A stretch of DNA of 64,000 bases from Leucobacter sp. UCMA 4100 (GTDB lineage: Bacteria > Actinomycetota > Actinomycetes > Actinomycetales > Microbacteriaceae), in the NCBI RefSeq assembly GCF_027853335.1, contig NZ_JAFEUS010000002.1, positions 1,968,514 through 2,032,513 of the forward strand. The letters are read 5' to 3'. The notes below the pieces were generated by a model that was not told the DNA's origin, ran no database searches, and saw only the letters and a list, made by a program, of their open reading frames with translations. Both the position numbers and the translations under genes were made by a program. Position 1 is the first letter of the stretch; each line of letters begins with the position of its first letter. Shown here one piece after another: positions 9,759 to 23,379 of this stretch.

Positions 9759-12228
9759 TCGCGCACAGCGTCGGGGGCTGCCGGGCGTTCCGGTCATTGC
9801 AACGTGCCTCATTGCGGTGATCGGTGCGGCGGCAGCGTGGCATCTCTACGAGACGGTGCAGGTAGCGGCCGTGTGTGCTGTGGCTGCGCTCACTGGTGCC
9901 TCGCTGGCCACGCTGGTGACTCGCTTCCGGCTTCGTTGGTTGCCCAGCGCGCTCCTTGTCTTTGCCGCGTACGTGGTCGGTGCCGCGGCGACAGCAGCCC
10001 CAGCGCTCATGACGTTCGACGCCGTGACCACGAGGCCGCTTGAAGCATTGCGCAGTCTTGGCTCAATCATCGCTGCCCCCGTGCTCGGTTGGAAAGACGT
10101 GCTCACGCTCGAGCTGCCGCTTGGCACATACCAAACGGTGCTCGCCCCGCTCTTTTTCACCGTACTCGTGAGCACTTTTGTTGCGCTCGTGCTCGCGGCA
10201 AGGGACACTCCACGATCCGCCCTTGCGCCACTCGTGGCTCTGCTCATGCCGCTCTACGGTCTCGTGCTTGGCTCGAGCGCTTCGCAGCCGACGCTGCACT
10301 TGGTGACCGGACTCGCGAGTTTTCTCGTAGCGCTGGTGTGGCTTGTTTGGCGCTCGTCGAGCGAACGACGCCGTTCACTGCGTAAAGCCGGAGCTTCAAT
10401 GCGGAGCCGCCGACTGAGGCGTATGGTTTCGGGGGCTGTGGTGCTTGGCGTAGCGGGGCTCGTTGGCGTGCTCGTAACCCCGGTGGTGACCGCTGGCATG
10501 ACCCGTGATGTTCCCCGAAGCGTGGTGAGTCCCGTGATCGAGACCGCCGTAGAAACGAGCCCTCTGAGCACGTTCCGTGACTACCGCAGCGACGCAACCA
10601 TTGATGAGATCCTCTTCTCGGTCGAGGCGCCGCAGACGGTTGACCGGGTGCGCCTTGCCACCCTCGACCGGTATGACGGTGTGACGGTGCGCACCGGAGT
10701 GAGCGGCGAACGCGACAGCGGGCAGCAATTTCGCCGGGTTGCTGCGACCCTGCCTCTCGGAGAGGGGCGAACTGAGCAGGCCACGATCACCGTTCACAAC
10801 TACGTCGGGCCGTGGGTTCCACTCGCCGGTCAGCTGGTTGCACTGGACTTTGAGGGAAAGCGGTGCTCAGCCCTCAGTGATAATTTCTTCTACCAGGAGG
10901 CATCGGGCACCGGGGTGCAGCTCGCCCAGGGCGGCTTCGCGAAGGGCGACCGTTTGGTGCAAACGGTTCAGCCGAGTGCTCAGGTCGCGCTCAGTGACTT
11001 TCAGCCGGCCCGCTCTGGTCCCTCAAGCGACGAGGCTCTCGTGCCTGAGTCGCTGCGCACCTGGGTATCAACGCAGAGCGTCTCGTCTGACGGTGCCGGT
11101 CTCAGCGAACTCGTGAGCCGTATGCGCGAGCGGGGGTACCTGAGCCACGCCATCACGCTTGCTGAGCAGCCTGCGACCTGGATGGAGCGCTACGGCATCA
11201 CTCACTTTGAGCCGAGCCGGGCCGGGCACGGAGTAACCCGCATTGACCGCCTCTTCACCGACCTGAACCGGCGCGAAGCCGAGGTCGGTGCGGGCGCCGA
11301 TGCCGCCGACTTGGTGGCCGCGGTTGGCGACGACGAACAGTTTGCCGTCGCCGCGATGCTCGTGGCCGACTCGCTGGGCTTCGAGAGCCGAGTTGTGCTT
11401 GGTGCCCACCTCACCGAACCAGAGGGATCGGCCGTGCCCCCGTGCGAACTCGGGGAATGCACGGGAGCACAGATCACCGCGTGGATCGAGGTGCGCGATG
11501 CCGCGACCGGCTCGTGGGCCCCGATCGATGTCACCCCGCAGCACGAGATCGCACCGAAGCCTGACGCGACGCTCACGAGTGACCCGAAGCACATGACCGA
11601 GGCGCCGATACCCCACAGCGAAACGGTGCCGCCACCAACCTCATCACCCGGGCAAGCTGGCGCAGCAACGCCAGACGACGAGCGCGGGGCGAAGTGGTGG
11701 CAGTCGCTTATCGTGCCGCTCAGGTACGCCGCGACCGCGTTGCTCGCAATCATTATTCTCGCCACGCCATTTGTCGCGATCTGGCTCGTGAAGCGCAACA
11801 CCGACCGGAGACGCGAGCGGTCAGAGCACGCCTCAGACCGGATGGTCGGTGGTTGGCAGAGCGTTGTCGACCAGGCCATCGACCTCGGAGCAGCAAAGCC
11901 GGTGACTGAAACACGGCTCGAATATGCGGCGCAACTGCGCGGCTACGAAGAAGCGGCGGCATCGCTCGCATTGAGGGCTGACGAAGCCGCCTTTTCAGGG
12001 AATCGCGGGTCGCACGACGATGCCGACCGTTTCTGGAACGACGCTCGAGAGATTCGCGGCGAGATGCGTGCCGAACGAACGAGGTGGCAGCGATTGCGTG
12101 CGCTCATCTCGACGCGATCGATCAGGGCCGGCATTTCGCGCGAGATTGCTGAACACGAGCTTCAGCAACGCGACCCCGGCCAAGATGTGCATAATCAAGT
12201 TGTCTCACACACAGGTGCGGCAGAATGA
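9751..12228 (+). CDS. TgpA-like membrane transglutaminase-fold protein, catalytic residues missing
   Basis: An 825-residue protein with six or so N-terminal membrane helices (residues 1-260), a periplasmic-side domain, a transglutaminase-like core at about 500-600, another membrane helix near 645-665 and a cytoplasmic tail rich in charged residues. Active relatives have GxCEQFA, a His before AWxEV, and an Asp in the PxDxTP motif. Here they read GDDEQFA (526-532), QITAWIEV (574-581) and PIDVTP (591-596). The nucleophilic Cys is Asp528 and the His is Thr576, while only Asp593 of the triad remains. It is therefore likely a non-enzymatic binding or scaffold protein. ATG at 9751 overlaps the DUF58 stop by 8 bp. 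Confidence 0.87.
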   Translation: MADRAQRRGLPGVPVIATCLIAVIGAAAAWHLYETVQVAAVCAVAALTGASLATLVTRFRLRWLPSALLVFAAYVVGAAATAAPALMTFDAVTTRPLEALRSLGSIIAAPVLGWKDVLTLELPLGTYQTVLAPLFFTVLVSTFVALVLAARDTPRSALAPLVALLMPLYGLVLGSSASQPTLHLVTGLASFLVALVWLVWRSSSERRRSLRKAGASMRSRRLRRMVSGAVVLGVAGLVGVLVTPVVTAGMTRDVPRSVVSPVIETAVETSPLSTFRDYRSDATIDEILFSVEAPQTVDRVRLATLDRYDGVTVRTGVSGERDSGQQFRRVAATLPLGEGRTEQATITVHNYVGPWVPLAGQLVALDFEGKRCSALSDNFFYQEASGTGVQLAQGGFAKGDRLVQTVQPSAQVALSDFQPARSGPSSDEALVPESLRTWVSTQSVSSDGAGLSELVSRMRERGYLSHAITLAEQPATWMERYGITHFEPSRAGHGVTRIDRLFTDLNRREAEVGAGADAADLVAAVGDDEQFAVAAMLVADSLGFESRVVLGAHLTEPEGSAVPPCELGECTGAQITAWIEVRDAATGSWAPIDVTPQHEIAPKPDATLTSDPKHMTEAPIPHSETVPPPTSSPGQAGAATPDDERGAKWWQSLIVPLRYAATALLAIIILATPFVAIWLVKRNTDRRRERSEHASDRMVGGWQSVVDQAIDLGAAKPVTETRLEYAAQLRGYEEAAASLALRADEAAFSGNRGSHDDADRFWNDAREIRGEMRAERTRWQRLRALISTRSIRAGISREIAEHELQQRDPGQDVHNQVVSHTGAAE

Positions 12229-12311
12229 AAGAACGAGAAAAGAAAGGCAGCGCACTCAGCATGATGAACGTGAGAACCGTACAGCAACAGAGCGTCTGGG
12301 TGCGCGCATGA
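12225..12311 (+). CDS. 28-residue mini-ORF coupled on both sides
   Basis: A 28-codon ORF (MKEREKKGSALS start, QSVWVRA end) begins with an ATG overlapping the transglutaminase-like stop (ATGA at 12225-12228) and ends in a TGA overlapping the ATG of the next FHA gene (ATGA at 12308-12311). AGGTG lies eight bases before its start. The downstream FHA start has no convincing ribosome binding site of its own, so this ORF may carry ribosomes from one gene to the next. I do not recognise the peptide. It may be only a coupling device rather than a functional protein. Confidence 0.45.
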   Translation: MKEREKKGSALSMMNVRTVQQQSVWVRA

Positions 12312-13369
12312 GCGAGTGGAGCGGCACCGGCGGGAAGCACTGGGGCATCATTGCCGAGTCATTTGGCATGCTGCTCGACCGGTCGGTGGAGCCTGAGGCT
12401 CTGCACCGCCTGTCTGCCTGTGCCAATGTGGGCGAGGTACTTGATGTGCTCGTGAGTCGAGGCATCGCGGCCCTCCCCGGGTTCTGCCTGGTCGGCTTCG
12501 ACGGTGACCGTGTGACTGCCTACGTGCGCGGCGGTTTCTCGTTTCGCGCCGAGGCGAGCTGGCACGACGCCCTCACTGAGAAAGGCGAGGGAGTTCGAAC
12601 CTGGCGTGAAACCACGGTCGAGGGAGTCTCACGCTTCGCCATGCTGAGCCCCGAGGAGTGGCACAGAACCGAGCTACCGCTTCGAAGCTTCGAGGGCGAC
12701 CGGCAGCACATCGCGCACGGGGTGCAGGGTCTTGCACTCGCGGTCTGCGAGCAGCTCACCGAAGAAGAGGTGCCGCTCATGACCACGACGCAACAGCCCT
12801 CTCACGAGACAACCCCGCTTGAGCGCGTGACGGGCATTCTTGGCGATGCTGCGAGTACGTCAGAAACCCCCGAGCAGGTTTCTGACACCCTCTTTGCCGA
12901 GATCTTCGGCGATATCGTGCACGACGACGAAGCAGGGGGCACCGAGAATGATGCCTTTCCTGACGAGACACAGCTTGTCACCGGGAGCCAGCAGCCCGAA
13001 GCAGGGCCGCACGACACTGCTCCTGTTGCTCAGGTGCGCCCCCACGGCTGGCTCGTGCTGCCAGGAGGAGACGAGCTGCCCATCACGGGTCTCACGCTGT
13101 TGGGCCGCAACCCGCGTGATGACAGCGACTCCGGTGCTGAACTCGTCGCGGTCTTTGACCCGAACGGCAACATCTCTCGTACTCACGCTCGGGTGCAGCC
13201 CGCTGACGGAGGGGTTGTTCTCGAAGACCTCGAATCGACGAACGGCACCCTGCTCGTCACCGACGACGATGAGGTGCTGTTGCGGGCAGGGCTCGCAATG
13301 CAGCTGAAGCACGGTGATCGCATCATCCTTGGCGGCGATGCGCAGCTTGAATATCGAGACCGGCCGTGA
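12308..13369 (+). CDS. FHA domain protein with novel N-terminal domain
   Basis: A 353-residue protein. Residues about 1-160 form a domain I do not name. Its length, the FDGDRVTAYVRGGF segment and its position in the operon recall the PP2C-like phosphatase genes common in such clusters, but no metal-binding DG/GD motifs are evident. An acidic linker follows, then a C-terminal FHA domain (about 255-353) with LLGRNP, ISRTHARV and ESTNGTLL. The ATG at 12308 is chosen because it sits in an ATGA overlap with the mini-ORF; the frame remains open far upstream inside the transglutaminase-like gene, which is surely not used. Probably a phospho-dependent adaptor for the kinase. Confidence 0.8.
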   Translation: MSEWSGTGGKHWGIIAESFGMLLDRSVEPEALHRLSACANVGEVLDVLVSRGIAALPGFCLVGFDGDRVTAYVRGGFSFRAEASWHDALTEKGEGVRTWRETTVEGVSRFAMLSPEEWHRTELPLRSFEGDRQHIAHGVQGLALAVCEQLTEEEVPLMTTTQQPSHETTPLERVTGILGDAASTSETPEQVSDTLFAEIFGDIVHDDEAGGTENDAFPDETQLVTGSQQPEAGPHDTAPVAQVRPHGWLVLPGGDELPITGLTLLGRNPRDDSDSGAELVAVFDPNGNISRTHARVQPADGGVVLEDLESTNGTLLVTDDDEVLLRAGLAMQLKHGDRIILGGDAQLEYRDRP

Positions 13370-14622
13370 ACACGCCGCGCGTCTCAGGGTTCACGGGGCT
13401 CAGGAAGATTTCTTCAGGTGAGCAGTCGTGCTTGTGGCGCGCGAAAGACGTTGAGACGGGTAAAACCGTCGCGATGAAGGTGAGCGAAGAGCCGCTCGTT
13501 GTGCCTCTCGAGGCCTTCGATCGCTACGTTCTTGGGCTTGTCTCGGCAACGGAGCACCCGGCTCTCGTGACCGTGCACAGCGGCGGGTTCACCGACGATG
13601 GTGCGCCGTTCATCGTGCTCGACGACTGCGAAGAGGGCAAGCTCTTTGCCGAGGCCGCGCAGGAGGGGCTTTCGATCGAGCGGGTTTTGAGCCTGATGGT
13701 CTGGCTCTCTTCAGGAGTAGAACGGCTTCATCACGAGGGCCTGGTGCACGGAGCGATGGGGCCTGAACACCTCATGCAGACCCAAGCGGGTGAGTACGCG
13801 CTCGCAGGCTTCGCGATGCCGGGGTGCGCGCCGGGAGGCAGGCTTGCCCCAGAGGTGGTGCGCGGCCACGAGGCCACGCAGGCGAGCGATGTCTTCGGCC
13901 TCGGGGTCATGGCGTGGGAGCTCGTGGGCTCAGCCCACATACCCGTCATCCTGCAAACCCTGCTCGCAGCCGCGGTTGCCGATGACCCGGCTCACCGGTT
14001 GCCAACCGTGCGTGAGCTCATCGAGGGGTTCCAGCGCGTGCAGAAGAAACTTGGTCACGAGGTCACCCGTGCCGAGCCGCCCGTTGGCGTTCCGGCAAAT
14101 CGAGCTGCCCGGCTTGAAGCTGCCACGAACGTCGATGATGAGACACAGCTTCGGGTCGTGACCCCAGACGACGCGACGCGGGTGCGCCACGGCGCAACAT
14201 GGCAGCAAAGCTCGACTGATCGCGCCACGATGAGTTCGAATGAGCCGGGCACGTATAGCGAGACCGCGACGGTCGCAATGAAGCCCCGACTCATGGGCTT
14301 GCCCGAAGAGGTGCTCACTGCAAAGAACGGAACGGTCGCTTTTACGCCAAGCACCGTTCAAGACTCGCCCTCGTTCTATAAGCCGCGGGCGGTGTCGCGG
14401 GTGTCCAAGCCTGCCGCACCCCCCGTTGCCGAGGTGCCTCCCGATGCGCACCCTCAAGCGGCGCCGGCCATGCTTCCACTCGTCATTCCTGCCCCTACCG
14501 CACAGCGCGGCCGTCGCGGCGAGCTAGTGTCACGCATTCGCCATGAGGCGAGTGTGGTCGCGCTCGGGGCCACCGGTGTCGTGTGCGTCGCCCTCACCTG
14601 CCTCGTGCTCCTCCTCATCTGA
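13366..14622 (+). CDS. Membrane-anchored pseudokinase (Hanks-type fold without catalytic residues)
   Basis: A 418-residue protein. Residues 8-235 follow the kinase fold: VAMK with Lys38 is kept, and APE is kept as LAPEVV (160-165). The catalytic loop HRDxKPxN is replaced by VHGAMGPEHL (127-136), losing the catalytic Asp and the Lys and Asn, and DFG is GFA (148-150). A long linker rich in Thr and Pro precedes a single C-terminal membrane helix (about 396-418), the same layout as the active kinase at 419-1567. It starts with GTG in a GTGA overlap with the FHA gene. It is probably an allosteric partner, decoy or phosphorylated scaffold of the active kinase, which is inference. Confidence 0.85.
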   Translation: MNTPRVSGFTGLRKISSGEQSCLWRAKDVETGKTVAMKVSEEPLVVPLEAFDRYVLGLVSATEHPALVTVHSGGFTDDGAPFIVLDDCEEGKLFAEAAQEGLSIERVLSLMVWLSSGVERLHHEGLVHGAMGPEHLMQTQAGEYALAGFAMPGCAPGGRLAPEVVRGHEATQASDVFGLGVMAWELVGSAHIPVILQTLLAAAVADDPAHRLPTVRELIEGFQRVQKKLGHEVTRAEPPVGVPANRAARLEAATNVDDETQLRVVTPDDATRVRHGATWQQSSTDRATMSSNEPGTYSETATVAMKPRLMGLPEEVLTAKNGTVAFTPSTVQDSPSFYKPRAVSRVSKPAAPPVAEVPPDAHPQAAPAMLPLVIPAPTAQRGRRGELVSRIRHEASVVALGATGVVCVALTCLVLLLI

Positions 14623-14696
14623 AACCCGCCGAGGCGCAAAATGCCTCCGCCAGTAGGCGTCTGAACAGCTGATCACGGGTCTGCCCGCGAAAAGCG

Positions 14697-14708
14697 GTAT
14701 CATGATAC
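14697..14708. promoter_or_regulatory. 12-bp perfect palindrome before tyrS
   Basis: GTATCATGATAC is a perfect inverted repeat that overlaps the start region of tyrS. TATCAT within it could also be a -10 element that would make the GTG at 14711 a leaderless start. There is no good -35 match. This could equally be coincidence. Confidence 0.25.
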
Positions 14709-16033
14709 GCGTGTCTGAAATCATGAATCGTAGCGAGCTCCTTGCAGCTCAGCGCCTCGACGACAGCTTCGAAACCCTGTGGGACGAGCTGCAGTGGCGC
14801 GGGCTGATCCACGTATCAACTGATCAGGGGGCTCTCGCCGAGCTTCTCGAGGGTGAGTCGTTCACGTATTACTGCGGTTTCGACCCCACGGCCGCGAGCC
14901 TGCACCTGGGCCACCTGGTGCAGCTACTGCTCATGCGCCGCTTGCAGCTCAAGGGGCACAAACCTCTTGGGCTCGTCGGCGGATCGACGGGCCTTATCGG
15001 CGACCCACGCCCCACCTCCGAGCGCACGCTGAACTCTCCCGAGACCGTCGGGCAGTGGGTGAGCGCGCTCCAGGAGCAGGTGTCGCGATACCTGAGTTTC
15101 GAGGGCGAGAACGCCGCTCGTCTCGTCAACAACCTTGACTGGACGGCGCCGCTTTCGGCCATTGATTTCCTCCGTGAAATTGGAAAGTACTTTCGCGTTG
15201 GCACGATGATCAAGAAAGACATCGTTGCAAAGCGCCTGAACTCAGACGAGGGCATTAGCTACACCGAGTTCAGTTACCAGATCTTGCAGGGGCTCGACTT
15301 TCTCGAGCTGCACCGCCAGTACGGCTGCATGCTGCAATCAGGCGGCAGTGACCAGTGGGGCAACCTCACGAGTGGCACCGAGCTGATTCGCAAGGTCGAG
15401 GGTGCACAGGTGCACGCGATCGGCACCCCGCTCATCACGAACTCTGACGGCACGAAGTTTGGTAAGAGCGAGGGTAATGCCATCTGGCTGAACCCCGACA
15501 TGTGCTCGCCCTACGCGTTTTACCAGTTCTGGATCAACACGCACGATGACGACGTAGTGGAGCGCCTCAAGGTCTTCACGTTCCTCACTCGCGCTGAGAT
15601 CGAAGATTACGAGCGGCAGGTTCAGGAAGAACCCTTCAAGCGTGCGGCTCAGCGCCGCCTTGCCTTTGAGGTGACCTCACTCGTACACAGCCCCGAGGTT
15701 GCTCAGGCGCAGATCGATGCCGCTGAAGCACTCTTCGGTAAGGGCGAGCTTGTCGGCCTCGACATCGATACGATTCGTGGCGCCCTCGAAGAGCTGCCAC
15801 GTGCAGAGGGCAAGCCCGGCGACCAGATTGCTGAACTGCTCACGCAGGCTGGTGTGGTGAAGAGCGTGAGCGAGGCCCGTCGTGCGATTGCGCAGGGCGG
15901 CGTCTACGTGAACAACGAACAAGTGCAGGAGCAAGATGCTGTCCTGGTCGAAGGGCAGCTGCTGCATGGCACCTATGTGGTCTTGCGCCGCGGTAAGCGC
16001 ACGCTCGCGGCAGTGCAGGTCGCCACAGACTAA
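14702..16033 (+). CDS. tyrS: Tyrosyl-tRNA synthetase
   Basis: A class I aminoacyl-tRNA synthetase that charges tRNA-Tyr in the cytoplasm. It has the HIGH-type motif HLGH (in AASLHLGHL), the KMSKS-type motif KFGKS before EGN, and a C-terminal S4 RNA-binding domain (last 65 residues, VSEARRAIAQGGVYVNN). At 443 residues from the ATG at 14702 it has the usual length. GTG at 14711 (MSEIMNRSE) and ATG at 14723 are alternative starts, and none has a clear Shine-Dalgarno. It is followed by a strong terminator and then the rRNA operons. tyrS is also the first gene of this conserved block in mycobacteria. Confidence 0.96.
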   Translation: MIRVSEIMNRSELLAAQRLDDSFETLWDELQWRGLIHVSTDQGALAELLEGESFTYYCGFDPTAASLHLGHLVQLLLMRRLQLKGHKPLGLVGGSTGLIGDPRPTSERTLNSPETVGQWVSALQEQVSRYLSFEGENAARLVNNLDWTAPLSAIDFLREIGKYFRVGTMIKKDIVAKRLNSDEGISYTEFSYQILQGLDFLELHRQYGCMLQSGGSDQWGNLTSGTELIRKVEGAQVHAIGTPLITNSDGTKFGKSEGNAIWLNPDMCSPYAFYQFWINTHDDDVVERLKVFTFLTRAEIEDYERQVQEEPFKRAAQRRLAFEVTSLVHSPEVAQAQIDAAEALFGKGELVGLDIDTIRGALEELPRAEGKPGDQIAELLTQAGVVKSVSEARRAIAQGGVYVNNEQVQEQDAVLVEGQLLHGTYVVLRRGKRTLAAVQVATD

Positions 16034-16082
16034 CAACGAGTGCCGAGAGCGGGTTTTCTTCCTCTCGAAGCTAAAGCTTCAC

Positions 16083-16118
16083 AAAAACGCCACCGGAATG
16101 GTTTCCGGTGGCGTTTTT
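16083..16118 (+). terminator. Strong intrinsic terminator of tyrS
   Basis: A perfect 16-bp stem (16083-16098 with 16103-16118) with a four-base loop. The stem runs from an A-tract to a T-tract, so it could work in both directions. The right arm contains position 16111, where the large rRNA repeat begins. Confidence 0.92.
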
Positions 16119-16331
16119 GTGTTTTGGCTGTTTGAGTGTGGGCGCGCCGTTGGTGTTGTGTCGATTTGCGTTGTGGGGTTGTTGGGACTAAATTTATCTT
16201 TTGTTAACTTCCACAGTGAACGTGGAGCCCCGGCCTCTTGCTGGTCGGGTTTCTTTCGAGTGTGTCTTTGGATGCCGGGTGTGAGCTTAGATTGAAATTG
16301 CGGGTCTGGTTGAAATTCGTTTCACTTCGAT

Positions 16332-16360
16332 TTGCAAGCTGGAACGGGACGTGCTAAGTT
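16332..16360 (+). promoter_or_regulatory. Putative rrn promoter, copy 1
   Basis: TTGCAA (16332-16337) and TAAGTT (16355-16360) are separated by 17 bp, about 260 bp upstream of 16S. The region between tyrS and 16S is otherwise AT-richer than its surroundings and has no gene. Other promoters may exist further upstream. Confidence 0.55.
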
Positions 16361-16421
16361 AGACAGGTTGCCCTGCGAGACCGGCGGTTAAGTCGGTGGA
16401 GTGGGAACGGACGTTTGGTCC

Positions 16422-16445
16422 TTGAGAACTCAATAGTGTGCACTA
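16422..16445 (+). promoter_or_regulatory. Conserved actinobacterial rrn leader motif
   Basis: TTGAGAACTCAATAGTGTGC is the leader motif found before actinobacterial 16S genes and linked with antitermination and precursor processing. A related TTGAGAACT motif recurs in the 16S-23S spacer at 18431. The identical leader motif in the second operon lies at about 23470-23493. Confidence 0.6.
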
Positions 16446-16619
16446 AATTGTCAAATGCCAATTTTTTGTAATCCTCCGTTTTTGGAGAGATTCCTTTTTT
16501 GGATTAACATAATTTCGGCCAGTTTGAGCCAGTTTTTCTGGTTCTACGGTTTGTTTTTATTTAGTCAGATCAAACTCGCTGCATGTGCCCTTATTCCGGG
16601 TGTGTGTATGCATTCAGTT

Positions 16620-21709
<5,090 letters not shown>

Positions 21710-21852
21710 TTCTCACCGTTTGTGGTGGGAAACATAATGTTTCAAAAGATTTTGCGTAACGATGAATTCGCGTTCACTTTGTGGTTCTCAACCTGCGGCC
21801 CACATTCACTAGCCCTGTTTTGGGTTGGGTGTGTGTTGATAGGTTAATAGTG

Positions 21853-21970
21853 TTACGGCGGCGATAGCGTCAGGGAAACGCCCGGTTACATTCCGAACCC
21901 GGTAGCTAAGGCTGACTGCGCCGATGGTACTGCGAGGGGGACCTCGTGGGAGAGTAGGACACCGCCGGAC
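21853..21970 (+). rRNA. rrf: 5S ribosomal RNA, copy 1
   Basis: About 118 nt from GTTACGGCGGCGATAG to ACACCGCCGGAC. The two ends pair (ACGGCGG with CCGCCG) and the loop sequences CCGAACCCGG and GAGAGTAGGACACC are typical of 5S. Confidence 0.95.
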
Positions 21971-21983
21971 TTCTTTTTAATGG

Positions 21984-22020
21984 AAAGGGGCTGGTCTCAG
22001 TATCGAGACCAGCCCCTTTT
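21984..22020 (+). terminator. Intrinsic terminator after rrn copy 1
   Basis: A perfect 15-bp stem (21984-21998 with 22005-22019; GGGGCTGGTCTC and its complement), loop AGTATC, then a T-run. It follows 5S by 14 bp, so it ends the first rRNA transcript. Confidence 0.92.
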
Positions 22021-22042
22021 CTATTCTCCGCATGGATATATT

Positions 22043-22099
22043 GGCTGCCCTGGTGCAGCGAGAAGCTTGTGCTCTCGCTGCACCAGGGCAGCCTTTTTT
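22043..22099 (+). terminator. Second, very strong terminator after rrn copy 1
   Basis: A perfect 21-bp stem (22043-22063 with 22073-22093, starting GGCTGCCCTGGTGCAG), nine-base loop and TTTTTT. There is no gene between it and the first terminator, so it is either a fail-safe or the remnant of a lost gene's end. Confidence 0.9.
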
Positions 22100-23158
22100 A
22101 TTTGTCCTGGTATTCGGTTTGGCGAACAAGAGCACCTCTGCTGAAGCACCGGGCGCACGTTGAACCCTGGTAGATGCCACTACTGAGATCCCGTCTCCTG
22201 ACACGAGTGCTTGCTTGCAGGTGTTGGTGGCTGGGTGCTGGGTGCTGGGTGCTCTGGTACTTGGTAGTTGGTGCTGCTCTCACGACCATCGTGTCTTCGT
22301 TTACCGTGGCGCCATGCACCATCACTCGCTGGTTCCCAAAGACGCAAAGAGTAGCGGTGTTGGTAGCGCGGTGTGGTCGGACGGTATGAAGCACTGAGGA
22401 TCCAGATGTCTGGGGAAGCTGGCTAAGGCCAGCACGGACTGACCGGTTCGAACGTTGGAGCTCGAGCTCGAGCTCGCACTCGAAGTCATCGGATTCATCT
22501 GGCGATCACCGAGCGACGCGCAGTAGTTCGGATCACCTGTGTGATTCCGATGACCGTGTTCATCTCTGCCGTGTTGCTGATGTGCCGATCACGACGGTCG
22601 CTGCAAGTGGCGATGTCGTCGGCGGGAGGTGACCGGACAATGATCCGCCAGCCTCTTGCAGCCCGGTCTTAGGGTTTGAGCGCTGCAGTGCGAAGAGCTG
22701 TGATGCCAACGTGCGCTGTAGGAGCTCACGACCAGTGAGTGCCGAGAGACCAGCGGTGAAGTCTGGCGCAGCGAGCGTGGTGTCACCGGAGCGATACCGA
22801 TCGGGAAGCCACACAAGGTATGGAATGAGCGCATGCCCGGTTGATTGGTCGTGAGCTCGGACATCTCATTCGAGTTGAATGTCGGAGCTGCTCGAGATGG
22901 GCGTCAACATCGTCACTCCGTGCAGGGTTAACACGCCGACCTCGAAAATCTATCGAGTCGTGAATGAACCGCACGTGAGTCGAAGAGAAGGCAAATGTTG
23001 CATCGGGTTCGGGAGACAAGAACGGATTTCGAATGCGAGAGAAGCGTTGACGCGCCCGGGGTGTCGAACGCGGTGGTATTACAAAGGCGTATTTAAGGCC
23101 CATTTGCACCATTGCGGAGGTGCTTGGTTCGGAACCGGGGTGCTAACTGTCACTTTTC
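22100..23158. other. Unrecognised spacer between the two rRNA operons
   Basis: I found no credible gene here on either strand; the short frames show no known motifs and no ribosome binding sites. It holds an 8-bp tandem repeat (GGGTGCTG-like, about 22228-22253) and a GAGCTC hexamer repeat (22458-22476). The text looks like decayed coding or insertion DNA. It is absent on the far sides of both operons. Confidence 0.6.
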
Positions 23159-23379
23159 GCGTTTTTGTGTTTTGGCTGTTTGAGTGGGGGCGCGCCGTTG
23201 GTGTTGTGTCGATTTGCGTTGTGGGGTTGTTGGGACTAAATTTATCTTTTGTTAACTTCCACAGTGAACGTGGAGCCCCGGCCTCTTGCTGGTCGGGTTT
23301 CTTTCGAGTGTGTCTTTGGATGCCGGGTGTGAGCTTAGATTGAAATTGCGGGTCTGGTTGAAATTCGTTTCACTTCGAT

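Noticed and set aside
12020-12307. Upstream extension of the second FHA protein by 96 codons
   Set aside because: It would run inside the transglutaminase-like gene in another frame. The ATGA overlap at 12308 is a better start.
14631-14647. GAGGC/GCCTC hairpin after the pseudokinase gene as a terminator
   Set aside because: Only five base pairs and no T-run; too weak to call.
23101-23158. tRNA-like string before the second rRNA operon (GGTTCGGAACC)
   Set aside because: No cloverleaf could be formed around it; only a short hairpin.
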